64,000 nucleotides of DNA, taken from positions 62,001 through 126,000 of the forward strand of contig NZ_BMQB01000008.1 of NCBI RefSeq assembly GCF_014647895.1. Direction: 5' to 3'. Source of the DNA: Pilimelia anulata (GTDB taxonomy: Bacteria; Actinomycetota; Actinomycetes; Mycobacteriales; Micromonosporaceae). Position numbers and translations under genes: made by a program. Under the pieces are notes generated by a model, which made no database searches, was not told the DNA's origin, and saw only the letters and a list, made by a program, of their open reading frames with translations. Below, one piece after another: positions 8,676 through 17,136 of this stretch; position 1 is the stretch's first letter, and each line of letters opens with the position of its first letter.

Positions 8676-10583
8676 TCACTGCGGCGGGTTCAGCGGCAGC
8701 CGGACGACGAACTCCGCGCCCCGGGCGGCGTCGTCGGCCAGCGCGATGCTGCCGCCGTGCCGCTCCACGATGACCCTGGTCAGGGCCAGGCCGAGGCCGG
8801 TGCCGGGAATGCCGCGTTCGTGCGCGGTCGCCCCGCGGAAGAACCGGTGGAACAGCTTGTCCCGCTCCGCCGCGGGTACGCCCAGGCCCTCGTCGGCGAC
8901 CGTCAGCTCGGCGATGTCGTCGTGCCGGTGCAGCCGGACCCGGACCTCGCCGCCCTCCGGGCTGTACTTGACGGCGTTGGAGAGCAGGTTGTCGACGACC
9001 TGGCCGAGCCGCATCCGGTCGCCGGTCAGCGGCAGGTGCTCGGGCAGCTCGCCGCGCAGCCGGACCCGCCCGTCGGCCGGCGCCCGCTCGGCCAGCCGCC
9101 GCTCGACCAGCTCGGCCAGGTCCACCGGGGCCCAGATGAGGCTGATGTGCCCGGACTCCAGGCCGGCGAGGTCGAGCAGGTCCTCGACGATGCCGCGCAG
9201 GGTGGCGGCGTTGCTCTCGATCCGGCCGAGCAGGGCGATCCGCTGGTCGGCCAGGTCGGCGTCGCCCTCGCGGAGCAGCTCGGCCAGGGACGCGATCGCG
9301 GTCAGCGGGGTGCGCAGGGCGTGGCCGGCGAGCGCGATGAACTCGTCCCGGGTCCGGCTCAGCTCCTCGGCCAGCGCGGCGGCCCGGCGCTGCTCGAGGT
9401 AGTGGGCGACCTGCTCGGCGACGCTGTCCAGCAGCTCCCGGGCGCCGTCGGCGCGGGCGCCGCGGGTGCGCAGGCTGCCGAACCGGTGGCCGCCGAGCGC
9501 CACCGGCGTGACCTCGGCGGCGCCGGCCGGGTCGGCGGGCGGCTGGCCGTCGGCGGGCGCCGGCCAGCGGGCGGCCCGGCGGGTCCGGCCGCCGACGGCG
9601 TCGTCCAGCCACAGTTCGGCGCCGGTGGCGTCGAGGGCGGCCCCGAGCGCGGCGAGGATCGCGGCGTACACCCGGTCGGGGGCGGCGCCGGGTACGGCCA
9701 CGGCCCGGGCCACGGCCAGCTCCGCCTCGCGCAGCCGGCGCCGGCGCCGGGCGTCGGTGACGTCGTGCACGGCGACGATCGCCCCGGCCGGGCGGCCGTC
9801 GGCGTGCCGGAGCGGGAGGCCGTTGATCGACCAGGTGCGCGCGGTGCCCGACGGCGGCCGGTACAGCACCCGGGCGTCGCGCACCCGCTCCCCGCCGTAC
9901 GCCCGGGCGAGCGGGGTGTCGCCGACCCGCAGCGGGTGGCCGGCGGCGTCGCACAGCCAGGGCAGCACGTGGTCGGCGTCGGCGCGGACCGAGGCCGGCA
10001 TGCCCGGCAGGGCGCGCAGGGCCTCGTCGGCCAGCTCGATCGTCCCGTCCGCGTTGCACGAGATGATCATGATGTTCTCCACGCTCTCCAGCAGGCCGGA
10101 CAGCAGCAGCGGGGCCCGCCGGCCGAGGTCCGGGGTGCGGGCGGCGCTGACCATGCCGGCGATGTCGCGCAGCGTGGTGTAGTCGGCGGGCTGCCAGGCG
10201 CGCGGGTGCAGGTCGAGGGCGGCGACGACGCCGACGGGGCGGCCGTCCGGGTCGGGGATGTCCACGCCGAGGAAGGCGTGCACGTCGCCGGGGGCGGCGG
10301 CCCGGGTGTCGCGCAGCTCGTACGGCTCGCCGGTGTCCCGGACCAGCTCCACGTACGGCAGGGCGCTGTCCAGCACGTCGTCGTCCGGCCGCGCCCGGGC
10401 GGCCCAGCGGTCCCGGACGGCGAGGTGGTCCCCCGCGGCGAGCCAGACGGCGGCCAGCGGCGCCCCGGTGGCCAGGGCGGCGAGCCGGGCCCAGCCGCGG
10501 GCGGCGTCGCGCGGGAGCCCGCGCCCGGCCGCGTCCGGCTGCTGGGCGACGGCGGTCGCGGTGACACCCCGCGGTTCAGTCAT
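8676..10583 (-). CDS. GAF/PAS sensor histidine kinase
   Basis: This 635-residue cytosolic sensor kinase has an N-terminal GAF-like domain (about 20-155), a PAS domain (about 165-290) and a second, weaker GAF-like segment (about 300-400). The HisKA helix has GHALRTPLTAI (His about 421), and the HATPase domain has DNLLSNAVKYSP and PGTGLGLALT. No transmembrane helix is evident. I chose the ATG at 10583 because AAGG lies seven bases upstream; a GTG two codons earlier is less likely. No response regulator gene is adjacent, so it is an orphan kinase here. It reads away from the glucosaminidase gene. Confidence 0.88.
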   Translation of the reverse strand: MTEPRGVTATAVAQQPDAAGRGLPRDAARGWARLAALATGAPLAAVWLAAGDHLAVRDRWAARARPDDDVLDSALPYVELVRDTGEPYELRDTRAAAPGDVHAFLGVDIPDPDGRPVGVVAALDLHPRAWQPADYTTLRDIAGMVSAARTPDLGRRAPLLLSGLLESVENIMIISCNADGTIELADEALRALPGMPASVRADADHVLPWLCDAAGHPLRVGDTPLARAYGGERVRDARVLYRPPSGTARTWSINGLPLRHADGRPAGAIVAVHDVTDARRRRRLREAELAVARAVAVPGAAPDRVYAAILAALGAALDATGAELWLDDAVGGRTRRAARWPAPADGQPPADPAGAAEVTPVALGGHRFGSLRTRGARADGARELLDSVAEQVAHYLEQRRAAALAEELSRTRDEFIALAGHALRTPLTAIASLAELLREGDADLADQRIALLGRIESNAATLRGIVEDLLDLAGLESGHISLIWAPVDLAELVERRLAERAPADGRVRLRGELPEHLPLTGDRMRLGQVVDNLLSNAVKYSPEGGEVRVRLHRHDDIAELTVADEGLGVPAAERDKLFHRFFRGATAHERGIPGTGLGLALTRVIVERHGGSIALADDAARGAEFVVRLPLNPPQ

Positions 10584-10898
10584 GGGCACCTTCGCGGAGA
10601 AGCGGGTTCGCCGGTCGCGGTCCGCCCCGCGGCGGGTCGCGCTGGCCCGGCGAGCGGGCGGCGCCGGCGAGCGTCGGCCGGATTCGCCGGCAGGATCCTG
10701 ACTTTACCTTTCTACATGATTCGTGCCTTTTTCTTCCCGAATGACGGGCCGGAAAGGGATGGTTTACCGCCTTTCTACTCCGGCGCCCTCGGGCCGGCCC
10801 GAGGGACAACCCACCTGCACCCGGAGTGCACCGCGGGCTCGGGCGCAGCGAACCGATGGTCAGGGGACCCCCTGTGTGCCGAGTCGAGAGGTCCCCGC
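10584..10898. promoter_or_regulatory. divergent intergenic region; possible RBS-masking leader of the glucosaminidase
   Basis: This 315-bp gap separates the kinase (minus) from the glucosaminidase (plus). Positions 10700-10780 are distinctly AT-richer than the surroundings and hold two related stretches, TTTACCTTTCTAC at 10703-10715 and TTTACCGCCTTTCTAC at 10763-10778, which may mark promoters. A perfect 20-bp palindrome follows at 10786-10805. Just before the ATG, GGGGACC (10863-10869) pairs with GGTCCCC (10890-10896) and covers part of the GAGAGG ribosome-binding site (10886-10891). This would allow translational control. I do not see the conserved core of the ydaO c-di-AMP riboswitch. Confidence 0.4.
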
Positions 10899-11987
10899 AT
10901 GACCAGCCGGAAGTCGATCGGTACCGCCTGCGCGCTCGTCGCCATGGTCAGCTCCCTCGTCGTCATCCCGACGCCGGCCGCCGCCGCCCCCGTGGCCGGG
11001 CGGGTCGCCGTCGCCGGCGGCGTCACCATGCGCAAGGGCGCCAGCACGAAGACCGCCGCCGCCGGCCACCTGCGCAACGGCGCCCGGATGACCATCCGCT
11101 GCGCCGTCTCCGGCCAGACCGTCAAGGGCAGCGTCCGCCGCTCCCGGGCGTGGGCCAGGCTGGCCAACGGGGCGTACGTGTCGATGGCCAACGTCCGGTA
11201 CAGCACGTGGCCGCGCACCTGCGCCAAGTCGGTCAGCGGCCGGGCCGTCCGGGTGTACGCCGGGGCGGTCGTCAGCGCCGACGGCGGCGTGCGGCTGCGC
11301 ACCGGCCCGTCGACCCGGTTCCCGATCGTGGCCAGCGTGCTCAACCGGACCAAGCTGCGGCTGACCTGCGCCGCCACCGGCGAGCGGATCACCGGCACCC
11401 GGGGCACCACGACCCAGTGGGACAAGCTCGCCGACGGCCGGTGGATCTCGCACGCGTACGTCAGCGCCGGCCGCCTGCCGCGCTGCGCCTCGGTGCCGAA
11501 GCCGCCGGCGGTGCTGACCAACGCGCAGTTCATCAAGCTCGCCGGGCCCGGCGCGCAGCGCGGCTGGCGCGAGTACGGGGTGCCGCCGTCGGTGACCATC
11601 GGCCAGGCCATCCTGGAGTCCGGCTGGGGCCGCAGCGCGCTCGCCGCCGTGCACCACAACTACTTCGGCATCAAGTGCAACGGCAAGGGCCCGCTGGCCA
11701 GCGGCTGCTACAGCTACCAGACGTTCGAGTGCAGCAGCAACGGCAACTGCTTCGACATGAGCGACTCGTTCCGCACGTACCGGGCGCCGGCCAACTCGTT
11801 CCGGGACCACGGGCTGTTCCTGCGGTCGAACTCGCGGTACAAGGGCGCGTTCACGTACACCCGCTCGTCGAACCAGTTCCTGTACCGGATCTGGAAGGCC
11901 GGGTACGCCACCGACCCGCAGTACTACGCGAAGGTGACGGCGCTGATGAAGTCGCACAACCTGTACAAGTACGACACCTGGCGCTGA
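10899..11987 (+). CDS. secreted SH3-domain glucosaminidase (peptidoglycan hydrolase)
   Basis: This 362-residue exported enzyme should cut glycan strands of peptidoglycan. A signal peptide ends near TPAAAAPVA (about residue 35). Two bacterial SH3-like repeats follow (about 38-105 and 120-195), each with an R-x-G-x-S/T pattern. The C-terminal half is a GH73/FlgJ-type glucosaminidase domain with QAILESGWGRS (catalytic Glu), HHNYFGIKC and YRAPANSFRDHG motifs. The ATG is preceded by GAGAGG. Cysteines in the SH3 repeats may form disulfides. The stop is 10 bp from the convergent deaminase stop. Confidence 0.88.
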   Translation: MTSRKSIGTACALVAMVSSLVVIPTPAAAAPVAGRVAVAGGVTMRKGASTKTAAAGHLRNGARMTIRCAVSGQTVKGSVRRSRAWARLANGAYVSMANVRYSTWPRTCAKSVSGRAVRVYAGAVVSADGGVRLRTGPSTRFPIVASVLNRTKLRLTCAATGERITGTRGTTTQWDKLADGRWISHAYVSAGRLPRCASVPKPPAVLTNAQFIKLAGPGAQRGWREYGVPPSVTIGQAILESGWGRSALAAVHHNYFGIKCNGKGPLASGCYSYQTFECSSNGNCFDMSDSFRTYRAPANSFRDHGLFLRSNSRYKGAFTYTRSSNQFLYRIWKAGYATDPQYYAKVTALMKSHNLYKYDTWR

Positions 11988-11997
11988 ACCGGGCCGG

Positions 11998-12465
11998 TCA
12001 GCCGCCGCCGAGCAGGTGGGCGTTGACCGCCCGCACCGCGGCCCCCAGGGCCGGCCGGTGCCGGACGGCCAGGCCCGCCGCGCGCAGGTCGGCGGCGCCG
12101 GTGCACGGCGCCAGGTCGGGCGGCTCGGCCAGCGCGTAGACGACCGCGGCGGCGCCGCTGTCGATGATCAGCGCGGTACAGCTCCGCGGGCGCGACCGGC
12201 GATGGGTGCACGGCTCCAGCGAGCTGTAGACGGTCGCGCCGGCGGCGGCGCCCGGCGGCAGGGCCGCCAGGGCGGCCTCCTCGGCGTGCACGGCCGGGTC
12301 CCCGCCCTGGCGGGAGTGGCCGCGGGCCAGGACGGTGCCGTCGGGGGCGACCACCAGGGCGCCGACGGAGTACGCCGTCGGGCTGGGCGGGCAGCGCCGG
12401 GACAGCGCCACCGCCTCGGCCAGCCACCGGTCGTCGTCCGCCGGCGGGGGTGCCTCCTCGGTCAT
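11998..12465 (-). CDS. RibD-like cytidine/deoxycytidylate deaminase family protein
   Basis: This 155-residue single-domain zinc deaminase has the HAE motif (in DPAVHAEEAAL) and a second zinc site in SLEPCTHRRSRPRSC, the spacing seen in RibD-type deaminases rather than cytidine deaminase. The reductase domain of bifunctional RibD is missing, so it may be a stand-alone pyrimidine deaminase of riboflavin synthesis or act on another base or antibiotic. No riboflavin genes are nearby. A TAGCCT hexamer ends six bases before the ATG (12472-12477), pointing to a leaderless mRNA. Confidence 0.8.
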   Translation of the reverse strand: MTEEAPPPADDDRWLAEAVALSRRCPPSPTAYSVGALVVAPDGTVLARGHSRQGGDPAVHAEEAALAALPPGAAAGATVYSSLEPCTHRRSRPRSCTALIIDSGAAAVVYALAEPPDLAPCTGAADLRAAGLAVRHRPALGAAVRAVNAHLLGGG

Positions 12466-12495
12466 CCCGCCAGGCTACCCACGGGGTCCCCGCGG

Positions 12496-12628
12496 CCGGC
12501 GACGCACGGGTCCGGACCTCTCGCGGCGCACGGGTCCGGGCGACGCACGGGCCAGGGCGACGCACGGGCCAGAGCGGCACACAGGCCAGAGCGGCACACG
12601 GGTCCGGACGGCGCGCTGCGCACGGGTC
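12496..12628. repeat. tandem 17/24-bp repeat array
   Basis: Seven head-to-tail units of 17, 24, 17, 17, 17, 17 and 24 bp lie at 12496, 12513, 12537, 12554, 12571, 12588 and 12605. A typical 17-mer is CGGGCGACGCACGGGCC. Each 24-mer is the same unit with about seven extra bases, and the shared core is GCACGGGTC or GCACGGGCC. The array lies upstream of the deaminase gene and downstream of the unknown gene at 12761. Units are diverged, there are no unique spacers, and no coding frame looks real, so it is not CRISPR. Confidence 0.75.
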
Positions 12629-12694
12629 CGGGCATTTCGGCGGCGGTGGCCGACCGGGCGCGCGGCGGTCGGGGCGGGCCGGGGCCGGACAGCG

Positions 12695-12727
12695 CACCGC
12701 CCCGCGACCGGGGGGCGCGGGGCGGTG
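12695..12727 (-). terminator. hairpin terminator after the gene at 12761-13294
   Basis: CACCGCCCCGCG (12695-12706) pairs perfectly with CGCGGGGCGGTG (12716-12727) around a 9-base loop, 33 bp past the stop codon. There is no T tract, as is usual in high-GC actinomycetes. Confidence 0.55.
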
Positions 12728-12760
12728 GCTCGGGGCGGGCGGCGCGGCGGCCGGCCGCGG

Positions 12761-13294
12761 TCAGTGCTGCGGGGTGGCCAGTTCGGTGTCCAGCAGGCGG
12801 AGCAGCTCGTCGGCGTGCAGGGCCGCGATCGGGGCGACCAGGTCCGGGTGCCGGAGCAGGACGGCGGCGCGCAGGTCCTGCTCGTCCGGCGCCAGCAGCC
12901 GGCGGAACCGGGCGGCCAGGCCGCGCGAGCCGGCCCGCTGGCCCAGCGTCGCCACGGCGGCGTCGGCCAGGGCGGGGTCGGTCAGCAGGTTGCCGGCCCA
13001 GCTCGCGGCCACCTCGTCGACCCAGGTGCGCCACTGCTCGGGCTCGGCCAGCGGGGCCGCGCCGAAGATCCAGTCCAGGTGGTCGGCGCCGCCGGGCCCG
13101 GCGATCGTGAGCAGCTCGGCGTCGATCGTCGTCGGGTACCGCAGCCAGGCGGCGACCGTGACGGCCTGCCGGGCCTGCAACTCGACCAGGGCGCTGCTGA
13201 AGGCGCCCGGCCAGGGGGCGGGGAACGAGTGCGCCAGCCAGCGGGCCGTCGCGGAGACGACCGGGGCCAGTTCGACCGGCATGGTGGCGGACAC
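12761..13294 (-). CDS. hypothetical protein
   Basis: I do not recognise this 177-residue protein. It is predicted soluble and mostly helical, rich in Ala, Leu and Trp, without signal peptide, membrane helix or obvious catalytic motif. It begins VSATMPVELAPVVSATARWL and has several Trp residues (AAWL, DHLDWIFG, EQWRTWVDE). The GTG at 13294 was chosen because GGGGAG lies six bases upstream; an ATG four codons later is the alternative. Codon use looks like the neighbours and a terminator follows, so it is probably a real gene. It is read as its own unit after the pirin gene. Confidence 0.65.
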   Translation of the reverse strand: MSATMPVELAPVVSATARWLAHSFPAPWPGAFSSALVELQARQAVTVAAWLRYPTTIDAELLTIAGPGGADHLDWIFGAAPLAEPEQWRTWVDEVAASWAGNLLTDPALADAAVATLGQRAGSRGLAARFRRLLAPDEQDLRAAVLLRHPDLVAPIAALHADELLRLLDTELATPQH

Positions 13295-13329
13295 AGCGTG
13301 CTCCCCTGTTTTCGGCGGGCCACCGCGGC

Positions 13330-13382
13330 CCGGGTACGGGGATACGGGCCGCCACGGAGGCAGCCCGTATCTCGTCACCCGG
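13330..13382. terminator. long imperfect inverted repeat downstream of the pirin gene
   Basis: GATACGGGC (13341-13349) pairs with GCCCGTATC (13363-13371) around 13 bases. Outer arms CCGGGT (13330-13335) and ACCCGG (13377-13382) can extend it. It lies between the pirin stop and the start of the next minus-strand gene, so it could end pirin transcription or act as an operator or leader for the downstream gene. Confidence 0.45.
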
Positions 13383-13419
13383 TCCCATCGGCGGCCCGGC
13401 CGGCCACCTGAGCACCCGG

Positions 13420-14409
13420 TCAGGCGTCCGGTGTCGCCCCGCTCACACCGCCGTGCGGGGTGTGGTCGGCGGGGATGACCCCGAGCCGCCCGGCCCGGTA
13501 GTCCTCGAACGCCCGCACCAGCTCGGCCTTCGTGTTCATGACGAACGGCCCGTAGGCGGCCACCGGCTCCCGGATCGGGCGGCCGCCGAGCAGCAGCACG
13601 TCCAGGTGCGGGTACCGGGCCTCCTGCCGGTCGTCGGCCCGCAGCCGCAGCGCCGACCCGGCGCCGTGCACCGCGAGCTGGCCGGCGCCGATCGGCCGGG
13701 CGTCCGGGCCGACCGCGCCGCGGCCGGCGAGCACGTAGGCCAGCGCGTTGAAGTCGGCCGACCACGGGACCGTCAGCTCCGCGCCGGGCGCGATCGTGGC
13801 GTGCACGAGCGTGATCGGGGTGTGCGTCACGCCCGGCCCGCCGTGCCCGGCCAGCTCGCCGGCGATGATCCGCAGCAGCGCGCCGCCGTCGGCGCCGGCC
13901 AGCAGCGACACCCGGCCGCCGGCGATGCTCTGGTACCGCGGCGGGGACATCTTCAGCTCCCGCGGCAGGTTCACCCAGAGCTGGATGCCGTGGAACAGGC
14001 CGCCGCTGGCCACCAGGTGCTCCGGCGGGGTCTCGATGTGCTGGAGGCCGCTGCCGGCGGTCATCCACTGGGTGTCGCCGTCCGAGATCAGCCCGCCGCC
14101 GCCGTTGGTGTCGCGGTGCGCGAACTGGCCGTCGATCATGTACGTCACGGTCTCGAAGCCGCGGTGCGGGTGCCAGGGGGTGCCCTTGGGCTCGCCCGGG
14201 GCGTACTCGACCTCGCCCATCTGGTCCATGTGGATGAACGGGTCCAGCGCGGCGAGGTCCACGCCGGCGAACGCCCGCCGGACCGGGAAGCCCTCGCCCT
14301 CGAACCCCTGCGGCGCGGTGGTCACCGAGGTCACGGGGCGGACCGCGGCGCCGGTCGCCTCGGGCAGCCGGGGCACGGTACGGATGTCCTGAACGGTCAC
14401 GGCCGGCAT
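13420..14409 (-). CDS. pirin family protein (metal-binding bicupin)
   Basis: This 329-residue cytosolic protein has the pirin N-terminal cupin with HPHRGFETVTYMIDG, then HRDTNG and QHIE, giving the His/His/His/Glu metal site. The C-terminal cupin lies at about 190-300. Pirins are iron-binding proteins; some act as quercetin dioxygenases and others regulate enzymes, and the sequence does not decide between these. GGAGGAAAGCC just before the ATG is a good ribosome-binding site. The neighbours give no functional clue. Confidence 0.88.
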   Translation of the reverse strand: MPAVTVQDIRTVPRLPEATGAAVRPVTSVTTAPQGFEGEGFPVRRAFAGVDLAALDPFIHMDQMGEVEYAPGEPKGTPWHPHRGFETVTYMIDGQFAHRDTNGGGGLISDGDTQWMTAGSGLQHIETPPEHLVASGGLFHGIQLWVNLPRELKMSPPRYQSIAGGRVSLLAGADGGALLRIIAGELAGHGGPGVTHTPITLVHATIAPGAELTVPWSADFNALAYVLAGRGAVGPDARPIGAGQLAVHGAGSALRLRADDRQEARYPHLDVLLLGGRPIREPVAAYGPFVMNTKAELVRAFEDYRAGRLGVIPADHTPHGGVSGATPDA

Positions 14410-14563
14410 GGCTTTCCTCCTCGACTCGACTCCAACGCCTCCCCGAACGATACTTGCTTCGACAATATTCCGCAGATTCACTGCCGCGGGCGGCGGCCGG
14501 GGGCGGGCGTCGACGGAGGGTGGTGGGCGGGGCGGTCGGGCGGGGGGCGTACGGTGGCCCGCG

Positions 14564-15277
14564 ATGGTTCTCGTCGCTCGGCGCCGGTGCGGCGCCGCCC
14601 TCGTGCTCGCCGCGGCGCTGCTGCTCGCGGGCGGCTGCACCCAGCGGCCGACCTTCGTCCCGGCGGCCGGGACCCCCACGCCGTCGGCCGGCGCTCCCGG
14701 CCCCGGTGCCGGGCCGACGCCGGGTCCCGGGCCGACGCCGGGCGCCACGCCCACGGCGAGCGCACCGGCCGCGGTGCGGTACGCGTTCCCGGTCCGCGGC
14801 CCGGCCTCCTACGCCCGGACCCACCACGACTACCCCGCCGCCGACATCATGGCGCCGTGCGGCGCCGCCGCGCTGGCCCCGGTCGACGGCGAGGTGCTCG
14901 AGGTGAGCCGGGTCGACCGGTACCGGCGCGCCGTCGACGACGGGGCCACCCGCGGCGGCCTGTCGATCTCCATCCTGGGCCGCGACGGCGCCCGGTACTA
15001 CGGCTCGCACTACGCCGCCATCGATCCGGCGGTCGCGCCCGGCCGCCCGGTGCGGGCGGGGCAGCGGATCGCCGCGGTGGGCCGGACCGGGGACGCGAGC
15101 GCCTGCCACATCCACTTCGGCCTGTCCCCGGCGTGCGCCCGGACGGGCGACTGGTGGCTGCGGCGCGGGGCGATCTGGCCGGCGGACTACCTGGACGCCT
15201 GGCGGGCCGGGCGCCCGCTGTCGCCGGCCCGCGAACTGCGCGCCTGGCGCCGCACCCACGGCTGCCCCCGCGCCTGA
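14564..15277 (+). CDS. M23-family peptidase lipoprotein
   Basis: This 237-residue lipoprotein has a signal peptide ending in the lipobox LLAGGC (lipidated Cys 25) and a Pro/Gly/Thr linker to about residue 65. An LytM/M23 endopeptidase fold follows, with the zinc residues in HHDYPAAD and CHIHFG. Such enzymes cut peptidoglycan cross-bridges or regulate amidases. The linker would let the domain reach the wall from the membrane. The start at 14564 has no strong ribosome-binding site; TACGGT lies eight bases upstream, so a very short leader is possible. Confidence 0.85.
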   Translation: MVLVARRRCGAALVLAAALLLAGGCTQRPTFVPAAGTPTPSAGAPGPGAGPTPGPGPTPGATPTASAPAAVRYAFPVRGPASYARTHHDYPAADIMAPCGAAALAPVDGEVLEVSRVDRYRRAVDDGATRGGLSISILGRDGARYYGSHYAAIDPAVAPGRPVRAGQRIAAVGRTGDASACHIHFGLSPACARTGDWWLRRGAIWPADYLDAWRAGRPLSPARELRAWRRTHGCPRA

Positions 15278-15390
15278 CCGCCCGATCGGGACAGCGGGCC
15301 GCCGGCGCGGCCGGGCCCGGCCCGCGCCCGCCGCCGGACACCCGCACCCGCGGGGCGAGCGCGGGCGCGGGATCGGCGACGGGCGGGCCG

Positions 15391-16362
15391 TCAGGTGGCG
15401 CGGGCCAGGCTGACGCCGAACAGGCCCTCGGGGTCGGTCCACCAGTGTTCGAGGGCGAACCCGTGCGCGGCCAGCTCCGCCGCGATCCGCTCCCGCCGGA
15501 ACTTCGCCGACACCTCGGTGCCCAGGTCCTCGCCCGCCGCGAACTCGACCGTCAGGTCCAGCGCGGGCAGCCGGACCCGCATCGCCCGGCTCGCCCGCAG
15601 CCGCATCTCGATCCACTCGCGCTCGGCGTTCCAGTGCGCGACGTGCGCGAAGGCCGCCGGGTCGAAGTCGGCGCCCAGCTCCCGGTTCAGCACGCGCAGG
15701 ACGTTGCGGTTGAAGTCGGCGGTCACCCCGGCCGCGTCGTCGTACGCCGGGACCAGCACCGACGGGTCCTTCACCAGGTCGGTGCCGAGCAGCAGCCACT
15801 CCCCCGGCTCCAGGACGGCGCGCAGCGAGTCCAGCAGCGCCGCCCGCTCCTCGGGCAGCAGGTTGCCGATCGTCCCGCCGAGGAAGGCCACCAGCCGGCC
15901 GCCGCCGGGCGGGATGCTGCCCAGGTGCCGGGTGAAGTCCCCGACGATGCCCTGGACCTGGAGGCTCGGGTACTCCCGGGCGATCGCCGCGGCCGAGTCG
16001 GTCAGCGCGGCCGCGGACACGTCGAACGGGACGAACGCCGCGAGGCTGCCCTCGTCGTGCAGCGCGGACAGCAGCAGCCGGGTCTTCTCCGACGCCCCCG
16101 AGCCCAGCTCGACGAGCGTCTTGGCCCTGGCGATCGCCGCGATGGAGCGGGCCTGCTCGCGCAGGACCGCCCGCTCGGCCCGGGTCGGGTAGTACTCGGG
16201 CAGCCGGGTGATCTCCTCGAACAGCTCGCTGCCCCGGGCGTCGTAGAACCACTTCGGGGTCAGCCACTTCGGCGTGGCGGTGAGGCCGGCGCGCACGTCG
16301 GCCCGGAGCGCGCGCGCTAGGTCGTCATCGTGGAGCAGGTGCTTGAGCGGCGCGGGCGTCAT
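15391..16362 (-). CDS. egtD: L-histidine N-alpha-methyltransferase (ergothioneine synthesis)
   Basis: This 323-residue enzyme uses three S-adenosylmethionine to convert histidine to hercynine, the first step of ergothioneine synthesis. It has the SAM-binding ELGSGASEKT, FDVSAAAL and FLGGTIGNL motifs, and the PEYYPTRAE histidine-site segment, as in mycobacterial EgtD (about 321 residues). Its ATG overlaps the egtC stop by four bases, and it is the last gene of the egtABCD operon. No egtE lies next to it. Confidence 0.95.
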   Translation of the reverse strand: MTPAPLKHLLHDDDLARALRADVRAGLTATPKWLTPKWFYDARGSELFEEITRLPEYYPTRAERAVLREQARSIAAIARAKTLVELGSGASEKTRLLLSALHDEGSLAAFVPFDVSAAALTDSAAAIAREYPSLQVQGIVGDFTRHLGSIPPGGGRLVAFLGGTIGNLLPEERAALLDSLRAVLEPGEWLLLGTDLVKDPSVLVPAYDDAAGVTADFNRNVLRVLNRELGADFDPAAFAHVAHWNAEREWIEMRLRASRAMRVRLPALDLTVEFAAGEDLGTEVSAKFRRERIAAELAAHGFALEHWWTDPEGLFGVSLARAT

Positions 16363-17132
16363 CGGGCCTCCTGGTCTATCGGCGTACTGCTGATCAGTGA
16401 ATCGTGTTTCACGGTGCCGGGTGTGGCCTCCACCAATCGGCCGTCGCCGACCGGCTGCCAGGCCGGGTCGGCGTCCAGCGGTTCGGAGGCGAGCGTGGTA
16501 CTGCCGGCCGCCACCCGGTACCACAGGGAGTGGCCGAGCGTGCTGGCCACGGCCACGGCGGGCCCGACCAGCAGCAGGTTGAGCCGGGCCGCGGGCACCG
16601 CCGCGGCGGCCCGGCGCACGGTGTCGGCGACGGCGGCCGCCGGGGTGGCGCCGGCGGCCAGGGCGTGCCGGACCAGCGCCCACAGCAGCGCGGCGTCGCT
16701 GGGGGCGTCGAGCAGCAGCAGTTCCCGGACGGGCAGGGTCGCGGCCAGCGGGGCGAGGCTGTCCGGCCAGCCGGGGACGACGCCGTTGTGGCTGAACAGC
16801 CACCGCCCGTCGGTGAACGGCGCCGCCGCGGTCTCCACGCACGGCATCCCCACGGTCGCCGACCGGACGGCGGCGAGCAGGCTGCCCGCCGTCGTCGCCG
16901 CGGCGAGCGCGGGCAGCGAGGCGTCGGCCCAGATCGGGCAGTCCCGGCGGTACCGGACGGCCGGGCCGCCGCCGGGCGGGAACCAGCCGACGCCGAACCC
17001 GTCGGCGTTGATCGTCCCGCCGCCGCGCATGTCGGTCGGCGCCCAGGACTGGCGGACGAGCGCGTGCGGGTCGTCGAACAGCGGACCGGCGAGCGGCATG
17101 GGCGGCCCCAGCCTGGCCAGATGGCGGCACAT
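16359..17132 (-). CDS. egtC: gamma-glutamyl-hercynylcysteine sulfoxide hydrolase
   Basis: This 257-residue Ntn-type amidohydrolase removes glutamate from gamma-glutamyl-hercynylcysteine sulfoxide. The nucleophile is Cys 2 in MCRHLARLG, exposed after loss of Met1. The glutamine-amidotransferase class II pattern is visible in NADGFGVGWF and FSHNGVVPGW. The start lies five bases after the egtB stop and the stop overlaps egtD (ATGA), so translation is coupled. Confidence 0.93.
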   Translation of the reverse strand: MCRHLARLGPPMPLAGPLFDDPHALVRQSWAPTDMRGGGTINADGFGVGWFPPGGGPAVRYRRDCPIWADASLPALAAATTAGSLLAAVRSATVGMPCVETAAAPFTDGRWLFSHNGVVPGWPDSLAPLAATLPVRELLLLDAPSDAALLWALVRHALAAGATPAAAVADTVRRAAAAVPAARLNLLLVGPAVAVASTLGHSLWYRVAAGSTTLASEPLDADPAWQPVGDGRLVEATPGTVKHDSLISSTPIDQEAR

Positions 17133-17136
17133 CGGG

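Noticed and set aside
10781..10898. ydaO-type c-di-AMP riboswitch upstream of the glucosaminidase
   Set aside because: The gene type fits, but I could not find the conserved GGGGTGAAT-like and CCCGACAGCT-like cores; only simple hairpins are visible.
12496..12628. CRISPR array
   Set aside because: Units are 17-24 bp, directly adjacent, diverged and without unique spacers; no cas genes are near.
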